Assembly: GCA_946221065.1 (NCBI GenBank)
Contig: CAMIIO010000011.1
Coordinates: 10,309-74,308, forward strand
Source: an uncultured Rothia sp.
GTDB taxonomy: Bacteria > Actinomycetota > Actinomycetes > Actinomycetales > Micrococcaceae
Direction of reading: 5' to 3'
DNA length: 64,000 nucleotides
Positions 32,656-39,480 of this stretch are shown here, piece after piece; position 1 is the stretch's first letter, and each line of letters opens with the position of its first letter. The notes beneath the pieces were generated by a model, which did no database searches, was not told the origin of the DNA, and worked only from the letters and a program-made list of their open reading frames with translations. Both the position numbers and the translations under genes were made by a program.

Positions 32656-33024
32656 ATGATGAACATTGAGTCGCGGATCGATGCGATGAACCGGCTTGGC
32701 CGCGCCATGGCCGACCCCACCCGGTCACGCATCCTCCTGTCCTTGCTGCACGAACCCGGATACCCAGCGGAACTTGCCCAGGCCCTGGGACTGAGCCGCG
32801 CCAACGTCTCCAACCATCTGACCTGCCTGCGCGGGTGCGGAATTGTCGTGGCGAAAATGGAAGGCCGCAAAACCCGGTACGAAATCACCGATCCTCACCT
32901 CACCACCGCCCTGAGCGCCCTGGTTGAGGTGACGTTGGCCGTCGATGATCAAGTACCTTGCCTGGACTCTTCCTGCCCTGACTGCGCCACCAGCGCCGAT
33001 CGAGAACACGAGGAGCAAGCATGA
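32656..33024 (+). CDS. cmtR: CmtR-like metal-sensing repressor
   Basis: This 122-residue ArsR-family repressor has metal-site Cys at residues 57, 61 and 102, the same numbers as the Cd(II)/Pb(II) site of mycobacterial CmtR. The first two lie in the recognition helix (NHLTCLRGC). The C-terminal tail adds CPDC. It represses the P-type ATPase gene, which it overlaps by four bases (ATGA). The tandem TAGTACATC words in its promoter are the likely operator. Confidence 0.9.
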   Translation: MMNIESRIDAMNRLGRAMADPTRSRILLSLLHEPGYPAELAQALGLSRANVSNHLTCLRGCGIVVAKMEGRKTRYEITDPHLTTALSALVEVTLAVDDQVPCLDSSCPDCATSADREHEEQA

Positions 33025-34961
33025 GTTCCGCCTGCGGTTGCGACTCACCGGAACCCACCGAAGAATTCGAAGAGGAGCTGCCCTGGTGGCGGGATTGGCA
33101 TGTGCTCGTCCCCATAGCCTCAGGCGTTTTCTTCCTCGCTGGGCTCGTCCTTGAATGGAGCACCCACGGCGAAAGCACCGCCATCGTGGCCTTGGTGCTG
33201 TTTTGGATCGGCCTGCTACTAGGCGCTTTTACCTTTGTTCCCGGCGCCCTGCGAAACCTGTTCACGAAACGGAAACTCGGCATTGGGCTGCTGATGACCA
33301 TCAGCGCCACCGGTGCGGTCATCCTCGGCTATGTCGAGGAAGCCGCAGCCCTGGCGTTCCTGTATTCCATTGCCGAAGCCCTGGAAGACAAAGCCATGGA
33401 CAGGGCACGCTCGGGCCTGCGCTCTTTGTTGAAGCTCGTCCCTGAAACGGCCACCGTCATCCGTGACGGTGCACCGGTCGTGGTCAGTGCAGCAGAGATC
33501 AAGATTGGCGATTCACTGCGCGTGAAGCCTGGTGAACGCTTAGCAACCGATGGCGTGGTCAGCCAAGGATCAAGCAGCTTAGACACCTCCGCTATCACGG
33601 GGGAATCAATTCCCATGGAAGTAACCGTGGGTGACCAGGTTGCTGCTGGTTCCATCAATTCATCCGGCGCGCTAGTAGTCACTGCAACGGCGAACGGCAC
33701 GGACAACTCCCTGACCACGTTGGTGAGCCTAGTCGAGCAAGCCCAGTCGGAACGTGGCGAACGGGCACGGCTCGCTGACCGCATTGCCCGCCCGCTGGTT
33801 CCCGGTGTCATCGTCCTGGCCGTACTGGTCGCTGTGCTTGGAGCAATCTTCGGCGATCCCGAAACATGGATCACACGCGCACTGATCGTGCTGGTCGCAG
33901 CCTCGCCTTGCGCGATGGCCATCGCCGTTCCTGTCACCGTTGTTTCCGCCATCGGAGCTGCCAGCAAATTCGGTGTCATCATCAAAAGCGGAGCAGCCTT
34001 CGAACGACTTGGTTCCCTGCGCCGCATCGCGGTAGATAAAACTGGAACACTCACACGCAATCAGCCAGTGGTCACGCAAGTCCAGACCGTTGATGATGCG
34101 ACTCACGAAGAGGTGCTCGCCGTTGCCGCCGCCCTGGAACAGCACAGCACCCACCCTCTAGCTACGGCCATCACCTCAGCAGTACCCGCGATCCCGGAGG
34201 CAACGGCGGTTAACGAAGAGCCAGGACACGGCATTACCGGCGTCCTGGATGGTGTTCAGGTCGGGGTCGGTAGTCCTCGATGGATTGCCCCAGGATCGCT
34301 TACTTCCGCTGTTGAATCCATGGAAGCCTCCGGGCAAACCTGCGTCATGGTCACTCGTGCAGAGCAGGTCATTGGCGTGATCGGCGTGCGCGATGAACTA
34401 CGCCCTGAAGCGGCCGAGGCAATTCGAGACCTGCATAACCAGGGAATCGACGTGGTGATGCTCACCGGCGATAACTCCCGTACTGCCCACGCGCTGGCTT
34501 CAATCGCCGGCATTGACACCGTTCATGCCGAACTGCGACCTGAAGACAAGGCCCGTGAAATCGCTTCGTCAGTGCAGCAGGTTCCTACAGGGATGATCGG
34601 TGACGGGATCAACGATGCCCCTGCCTTGGCTAGCGCTACCGTGGGGATTGCGATGGGCGCTACCGGTGCCGATGCCGCCATAGAATCAGCCGACGTAGCC
34701 TTCACCGGCCATGATTTGAGACTGATTCCGCAAGCCTTGTCCCATGCCCAACGGGGCCGGGCGATAATGAATCAGAACATCGTCCTGTCAATGGCGATCA
34801 TCGTTGTCCTGTTGCCCTTGGCTATTACCGGAGTGCTGGGATTGGCCGCGGTAGTGCTGGTTCACGAGGTCGCAGAAGTCATCGTGATTGCCAACGGACT
34901 TCGTGTTGCCCGCGTCCACCGCAAGCAGCTCACACAGCAGCCTGGCAACGTCCTACATTAG
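33021..34961 (+). CDS. Heavy-metal P1B-type ATPase with SPC motif
   Basis: This 646-residue pump exports metal ions using ATP. The motifs are TGES at about 192-195, the ion-path motif SPC in AASPCAMAIA, phosphorylation site DKTGTLT, an HP motif (HSTHPLA) and GDGINDAPALA. SPC in place of CPC, six rather than eight predicted helices, and HEVAEVIVIANG near the end point to the P1B-4 group (CtpD-like; cobalt, iron, zinc or cadmium). Annotation as CadA would rest on the regulator only. There is no N-terminal HMA domain, just a short Cys-containing start (SACGCD). Translationally coupled to cmtR. Confidence 0.9.
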   Translation: MSSACGCDSPEPTEEFEEELPWWRDWHVLVPIASGVFFLAGLVLEWSTHGESTAIVALVLFWIGLLLGAFTFVPGALRNLFTKRKLGIGLLMTISATGAVILGYVEEAAALAFLYSIAEALEDKAMDRARSGLRSLLKLVPETATVIRDGAPVVVSAAEIKIGDSLRVKPGERLATDGVVSQGSSSLDTSAITGESIPMEVTVGDQVAAGSINSSGALVVTATANGTDNSLTTLVSLVEQAQSERGERARLADRIARPLVPGVIVLAVLVAVLGAIFGDPETWITRALIVLVAASPCAMAIAVPVTVVSAIGAASKFGVIIKSGAAFERLGSLRRIAVDKTGTLTRNQPVVTQVQTVDDATHEEVLAVAAALEQHSTHPLATAITSAVPAIPEATAVNEEPGHGITGVLDGVQVGVGSPRWIAPGSLTSAVESMEASGQTCVMVTRAEQVIGVIGVRDELRPEAAEAIRDLHNQGIDVVMLTGDNSRTAHALASIAGIDTVHAELRPEDKAREIASSVQQVPTGMIGDGINDAPALASATVGIAMGATGADAAIESADVAFTGHDLRLIPQALSHAQRGRAIMNQNIVLSMAIIVVLLPLAITGVLGLAAVVLVHEVAEVIVIANGLRVARVHRKQLTQQPGNVLH

Positions 34962-35331
34962 CGCTGGTTTCGTTGCTGTTGAAGGTAGCGGGCACTATTT
35001 CCACCAGGAAATTAGCACCCCGCCTTCAACCATTTAGAACCAAAGTGAATCGTGCTGTGCGATGCGCCATTTTTAACGGTGATAAACCGCCAATTGAAAC
35101 TAACAGTCATACGCCGGGGATTCCCGGTTTTTGGTTGCTTGGTCAAGAACGGTCGTTTTTGTAGCAGTTGCATAGATGCATCAAAATGGGTCCCTGGCGG
35201 TCAAAAAACTGCCTCAAAACGCTGTGTCAGAACTGAACGTATCAAAACAACGCCTGTTGGCCGTTTAAGACGCAACGAACCGTAAAAATCCGCCTAAAGT
35301 GTCATACCCCCCCCGTGGTGCGAAGAGCGAT
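34962..35331. other. Right junction of the metal island
   Basis: No gene is supported. The 21-base stretch at 35141-35161 repeats that at 12514-12534 with three mismatches. GC falls and the UmuD-like plasmid gene begins at 35332. Confidence 0.4.
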
Positions 35332-35703
35332 ATGGTTTCTCAATTCCCCTCACCTGCTCAGGACTACCAGCAGACACAGATCGACCTCAACACTGAGCTA
35401 GTCAAAGACCCGGCAGCCACCTACGTGCTACGTGTATACGGTGAAGCAATGGAAGGCGCGGGCATCTTTGACGGTGACGACATCATCGTGGACACCTCAA
35501 TAAAGCCCCGGCCCGGGCAGATAGTTGTCGCGTTCTTGGATGATGAATTTATGGTCAAGCGACTGAAAGTAGACCAGCACGGTGCGGGGTGGCTGTTACC
35601 CGAGAACCCGAGGGTCTGTCCTATCCCAATACCGACTGAAAGCGAATTTCACATCTTCGGAGTCGTCACAAGATGCTTGCGCCGACTTGCACCAGCAAGC
35701 TAG
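35332..35703 (+). CDS. umuD: UmuD-like protein lacking the catalytic serine
   Basis: This 123-residue protein matches UmuD over its full length: N-terminal arm MVSQFPSPAQDYQQTQIDLN, then LRVYGEAMEGAGIFDGDD, VVAFLDDEFMVKRL and GWLLPENPR. The active-site Ser of the GDSM motif is Ala39 (GEAM), while Lys76 is kept. It therefore should not cleave itself or others. The related gene at 8730-9092 keeps Ser but has a stop codon. Start 35332 is chosen by alignment with that copy. It may act as a non-cleavable UmuD that dampens mutagenic repair, or simply be decayed. No umuC follows. Confidence 0.8.
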   Translation: MVSQFPSPAQDYQQTQIDLNTELVKDPAATYVLRVYGEAMEGAGIFDGDDIIVDTSIKPRPGQIVVAFLDDEFMVKRLKVDQHGAGWLLPENPRVCPIPIPTESEFHIFGVVTRCLRRLAPAS

Positions 35704-35776
35704 GCGCGGGGTGGTCCGTGTGGTGGGGTTATTTCCCTCTCGGCCTTCGCTATTCAGTCTAGCCACGCGCCGCTAT

Positions 35777-35812
35777 CGTCAAGGGTGAAATATACGCTTC
35801 GCGCCCTTGACG
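35777..35812. terminator. Hairpin after the UmuD-like gene
   Basis: CGTCAAGGG and CCCTTGACG form a perfect 9-base stem with an 18-base loop, 74 bases past the stop. Confidence 0.55.
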
Positions 35813-35955
35813 TTCGCTCTGCTCAGGCTAGTGCTTCCAGCTATCAGGGCGAGGTGGAAAACCAACAAGAACCCTCAAGGGGGCGGAGTGCCGGTTTGGT
35901 GGCTACATAGAAATAGGCATCACAGTAGGAACTTGTAATGTTTTTAATGCAAAAT

Positions 35956-35995
35956 GTATACCCCCTCTATACTTTTATGTATAGAGGGGGTATAC
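35956..35995. promoter_or_regulatory. 17-base inverted repeat upstream of hicA
   Basis: GTATACCCCCTCTATAC and its exact complement are separated by six bases (TTTTAT). The right arm contains TATAC at a -10-like distance from the hicA start (36003), so the antitoxin probably binds here and shuts off the promoter. The transcript may be leaderless. Confidence 0.7.
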
Positions 35996-36002
35996 TATAA
36001 TC

Positions 36003-36209
36003 ATGGTTAAGCCAATGAAGCACAAAGATCTCACCGACAAGCTCAAGGCGGCAGGCTTTACTCGATCCGAAGGTAAAGGTGACCACGAGAAATGGACGTA
36101 TCCCGGTATCAGTCGACCTGTGATTCTTACACAAACAAGGGAAATATCACCTGCTGTTACTAGAAATGCACTGAAAGCAATCGCAGAAAAGGAGAATAAC
36201 AATGGCTAA
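36003..36209 (+). CDS. hicA: HicA-like toxin
   Basis: A 68-residue HicA-family mRNA interferase candidate: short dsRNA-binding-like fold with KDLTDKLKAAGFTRSEGKGDHEKWTYPG split over residues 7-34, including the conserved GDH His, and the ISPAVTRNALKAI helix at the end. HicA cuts mRNA until bound by HicB. It overlaps hicB by eight bases. ATG 36003 is used, with another ATG four codons on. No ribosome site is visible, which agrees with a leaderless start. Confidence 0.85.
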   Translation: MVKPMKHKDLTDKLKAAGFTRSEGKGDHEKWTYPGISRPVILTQTREISPAVTRNALKAIAEKENNNG

Positions 36210-36570
36210 AGACATCACCGTTACTGCCAATCGGTGGGCTCATGGGTGGGAACTTATCATCGATGACGATAATGCGACTCAGGTGCGAACCCTGGCAAAG
36301 GCACAGCAACAAGTCCGCGACTACCTCGACACTCTCTACCCCGAAGATGATCATAGTGACGTAGTGGTTCATATTGCGTACGCAAAGGTTGAAGAGCAGC
36401 TTCGTCAAGCGCGTTCCGCACAGTTAGCTGCACAGAAGGCCGAGGAGGAAGCTGCCCATAAAATCCGCGCCATCGTTACTGGACTCCGTGAGGAAGGGAT
36501 TTCCCTCACCGATACTGCCGCTATTCTTGAGGTGTCAAAGTCTCGCGTTCAGCAGCTCCAGACAGTCTAA
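36202..36570 (+). CDS. hicB: HicB-like antitoxin
   Basis: This 122-residue partner of the HicA-like toxin starts with a beta-rich domain (ITVTANRWAHGWELIIDD) like the degraded RNase H fold of HicB. A charged helix follows (EEQLRQARSAQLAAQKAEEE), and a C-terminal HTH (ISLTDTAAILEVSKSRVQQL) would bind the 17-base operator upstream. The long helix in the middle is not typical of HicB, so it may be a variant antitoxin. Confidence 0.75.
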   Translation: MAKDITVTANRWAHGWELIIDDDNATQVRTLAKAQQQVRDYLDTLYPEDDHSDVVVHIAYAKVEEQLRQARSAQLAAQKAEEEAAHKIRAIVTGLREEGISLTDTAAILEVSKSRVQQLQTV

Positions 36571-36837
36571 AAAGAATATTAAGCTAGACGGTGCATACCC
36601 TGGTTGGATCAGCTACCCACACGGGGAAAGTACCCGCGTAAAGGTAAGCAATGAAATACCTTGCCCTGAGGGGGCGGCCGCTGGCAGAAAACGCCTCACC
36701 GGCGTGAGAACACCGATGAGGCCGGACAAACACTCACCGTGATTGAGCGTAAGACCATAATCGATCCTACCGATATGTACGTCGGTAACTACACTTTGTT
36801 GTGTCTCTAGGGGATGTAGTTCTCTATTCTGGTCTAT
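36571..36837. other. Leader of the second HNH-type gene
   Basis: No gene is supported. A dyad of CGCCTCACCGG and CCGATGAGG words at 36693-36725 may be a terminator of the hicAB unit. Confidence 0.35.
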
Positions 36838-37322
36838 ATGGACAGGCACGAAAAACGTTTCATGTCTCATGTGGTCAAAGGAGACACCCCAGGGGGTGCT
36901 GGATATGGATCGGCGCAATCGGTGACGACGGATACGGGCGTTTCTGGATGCCTGACGAGGACACCGGCGAAGAGAAGATGCTACGCCCGCACCGCTACGC
37001 ACTACTGCGCGCGCTGAATCTTGACCCGAACGACGTGACGCATTTACATGCCCTGCATCGTTGCGATAATCCCTTATGTGTGCGAGCCACCGTAGGTGAA
37101 GATACTCATATCGTGTTAGGCGACCACGGGGAGAACATGGCAGAGCGTTCTGCGCGCGGTCGCTCTAACTTGCAAGTTATACGTTATGACCCGCAGGCGA
37201 GAGCCGCCCGCGCGCAAAACGCACGTACTTTGCGCGCCTGGACTATCAAGCATGGTTACGGTCAGACGAAGGTGGACGAGCTGATGAAGTATGTAGACCC
37301 CGATCAAGGGGCACTGTTCTAA
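36838..37322 (+). pseudogene. HNH-endonuclease-like protein, copy 2, frameshifted
   Basis: Aligned with copy 1 (7657-8136), the true N-terminus starts at ATG 36838 (MDRHEKRFMSHVVKG). It is out of frame with the rest (CWIWIGAIGDDGYGRF, LHRCDNPLCV, LGDHGENMAERSARGRSN). The break lies at a five-G run (36892-36896); six G would join the frames into a protein of about 160 residues. As given, only a product from a different start at 36801 with an unrelated N-terminus is open. The gene converges with the coiled-coil gene copy 2 across a terminator, just as copy 1 does. Confidence 0.7.
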
Positions 37323-37335
37323 AGGACGAACAAAA

Positions 37336-37378
37336 GGGACCGGGCCCATACACAATGATTGTGTATGGGCCCGGCCCC
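37336..37378. terminator. Bidirectional terminator between convergent genes
   Basis: A stem of about 20 bases (CCGGGCCCATACACAAT with complement) and a tiny loop lies between the HNH-type gene stop at 37322 and the coiled-coil gene stop at 37397. Confidence 0.85.
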
Positions 37379-37396
37379 TCATTGACGGGAGTCAGC

Positions 37397-37813
37397 TTAT
37401 TTTTCGGTTGAGCCGTTGTCGTTGAAAGTGTTGTTATCGTCGCCAGCAGGCACGGCCTCGGCCGCATCCTTGGTCGTGGTCTTTGTCAGTTTGCGAACAT
37501 CAGCAGCAGAGATCGCCAGACGTGAAGCGATCTCGGAGTTAGTCACACCCTCTTCTTTGAAACGTGCGATGATCTGCGCTTGTTCCGCCTCGGAGTTACG
37601 CTGTACATCTGCGAGTTATTTTTTCAGGTCTTCGATGCGCTGGTAAGCGTCGTTGATCTTCTTTTCGATAGAAGCGGCCCCGGAGGTCTCGAAGATTTTA
37701 AAGAAGTCTTCGGCATAGCCGATCAGCCGGTTTTCGCGTTCTTGGAACGCGGTGGCGGCCTCTAGTGCTTTCTTGCGGGCGCTGATAGTTTTTGCGCTTT
37801 TTCGTGCTGCCAT
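37397..37813 (-). pseudogene. Coiled-coil protein, copy 2, with internal stop
   Basis: The first 65 codons match the gene at 7274 (ARKKALEAATAFQERENRL, FFKIFETSGAASIEKKI). A TAA at 37616-37618 then interrupts, where copy 1 continues with QL. The same frame goes on as LADVQRNSEAEQAQIIARFKEEG and IASRLAISAADVRKL to a stop at 37397. So one codon change (CAA to TAA) gives the stop. Either the gene is newly inactivated or a shortened 65-residue coiled coil is made. It faces HNH copy 2 across a terminator. Confidence 0.75.
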
Positions 37814-37932
37814 GAGGATTATTCCTGCCGTGGTTGGTGAAGGTTTCTTGGTTCTTAGTTTAACGCGACGAGATACACCCCGCCTAGTATTCACCTGCTG
37901 TTACTCACTCATGACCTAGCGGCCACGAACGC

Positions 37933-37962
37933 AACAGGGCCCGCCGGAAGGCGGGCCCTGTT
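37933..37962. terminator. Strong hairpin beside oriT-like region B
   Basis: AACAGGGCCCGCC and GGCGGGCCCTGTT form a perfect 13-base stem with a 4-base loop. It lies between the coiled-coil gene start and the oriT-like region; 37963-38184 holds no gene I can support. Confidence 0.75.
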
Positions 37963-38184
37963 CGCGCTTACGATTTTACACAGTCGAAGTCGCCGTGTGG
38001 AGGAAAGAGCAGCAGTTTAGTTTCTGCACGTCACCTCCTGGCGTTGTTATGCTGTCCTTTCCTCCACACGTCTTGTCTGATGCACAGGGCTTATACAACA
38101 GCCGCCCCTTCCTCTAAATATCGTGTCAGCGTATATGTTCCCGATCAGTTCATGTTCACTCACCCAGCGGCTGTGTATAAGACC

Positions 38185-38345
38185 CTGCACACAGGCCCTT
38201 CTCATGTGCAAAATCGCGGCAAGTATGCCGGACTACTAACGCGACTGAGCTCAATGTTCTCGTACCTCGAACGCTCTTTTTTGTCGCTAATAGTTCGTCA
38301 CACCTCATGCATCCAATAAGTCAGGAATGCATATTATGAGTAATT
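38185..38345. other. oriT-like region B
   Basis: 38295-38330 is identical, in inverted orientation, to 5183-5218. The region lies 45 bases before the MobF relaxase gene, which is the usual place of oriT. A partial dyad (GCATCC/GGAATGC) and AT-rich flanks are present. No nick site was proven. Confidence 0.65.
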
Positions 38346-38374
38346 CATAATAGTAAGGTGTTAGAATAAGTGAC

Positions 38375-39480
38375 ATGATGACCGTGCATAAGCTCTCAGC
38401 GGGCGACGGGTACAAGTACTACACCAGTGAAGTAGCCACTGGCGACGTACTACGCGACCGGCATCGCGCTTTGGGTGATTACTACACGGTCGAAGGCATG
38501 CCACCGGGCCAATGGCTAGGTAAAGGCGCTGCATCATTGGCGCTAACTGGTGAAGTCACTGAAGAACAAATGGGCGCGTTATTCTCAGGTAACGCTCTGC
38601 CTGTCACCACAGATGAACTGTCACAACTGTTGTCTTATGCGCCGAAGCAGTCTGACTTTATCCGTCATACCGTCATGGAAAAAGCTCGTGTGGAAGCGGC
38701 AGAAAAAGCATGGAATGTTCATGTTTTACTGCGTCAAGGCAAAGACCAAACAACCATCGGTGATGTCTTAGATGTTCACCAAACGACCATCGGTCGTTGG
38801 ATTTCTGCTTACCAAGAAGCGGGTAATGATTTCTCTGCTGGTGTGGATGAACGATACAAAGATGAGACTCTTCTACCTGACTTCAAGCAAACTTTTATTG
38901 ACTCTTACACCATGACTGAGGGTGAATCAGCACGCGCGAGAACCGTCGCTGAACGCGAAGTCAAAGCCTCAAAGTCACTCCACAAAGCGACAGAAACACC
39001 GCACACCTACAGCACTGTTACCCCTTTAATAAAGCGACTCAAGGAAGAAACTGAACGCTTCAACCGTCTCAATTCGCGTGAACCTAACAAGGACGAAAAG
39101 CGTGAAATCCTCAACCGTGTCGGTGGTCAGATGTTCCGTGAGGAGCACCGCCGCTCCCCCAGAACCACCGGAGAATTCACCCGATGGGTAACATCCCAGC
39201 GCAAACCCAAACAACAAACCGTGGCAGGTTTCGACCTGGTTTTTACCCCCACTAAGTCGGTTTCTATCGCCTGGGGACTGGGTGATGAACGCCTACGTAA
39301 AGGCATTGAGTCTGCGCATGAGAAAGCCATTACCGATGCACTGACTTACCTTGAAGATAACGCTGTGTACACCCGGCGTGGTGCTGGTGGTCTACGCCAA
39401 GAAGAAACAAAATCAGGTCTGATAGCTTCCAAGTTCCGTCACTACGATTCCCGTGAAGGAGACCCCAACTTACACGACCC
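38375..39480 (+). pseudogene. traA: MobF-type relaxase TraA, 5' part up to a frameshift
   Basis: This part holds the N-terminal relaxase domain. The Tyr region (KLSAGDGYKYYTSEV, then LGDYYTVEGMPPGQWLG) at about residues 5-52 is typical of actinobacterial TraA proteins, and the GFDLVFTPTKSVSIAWGLGDE block at about 285-305 is well kept. It ends at RHYDSREGDPNLHD, where the metal-binding HUH histidines should be. The frame then breaks at 39478-39481 (four C), giving a stop at 39490. The following frame resumes with LVVANKVQGKDG. The lesion falls on the codon for the second His of the HDH motif. The relaxase nicks oriT; oriT-like region B lies directly upstream. Confidence 0.8.

Noticed and set aside
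37963..38184. Possible CRISPR or iteron array near oriT-like region B
   Set aside because: Only scattered short repeats (for example GTGTGGAGG words); no regular spacing.
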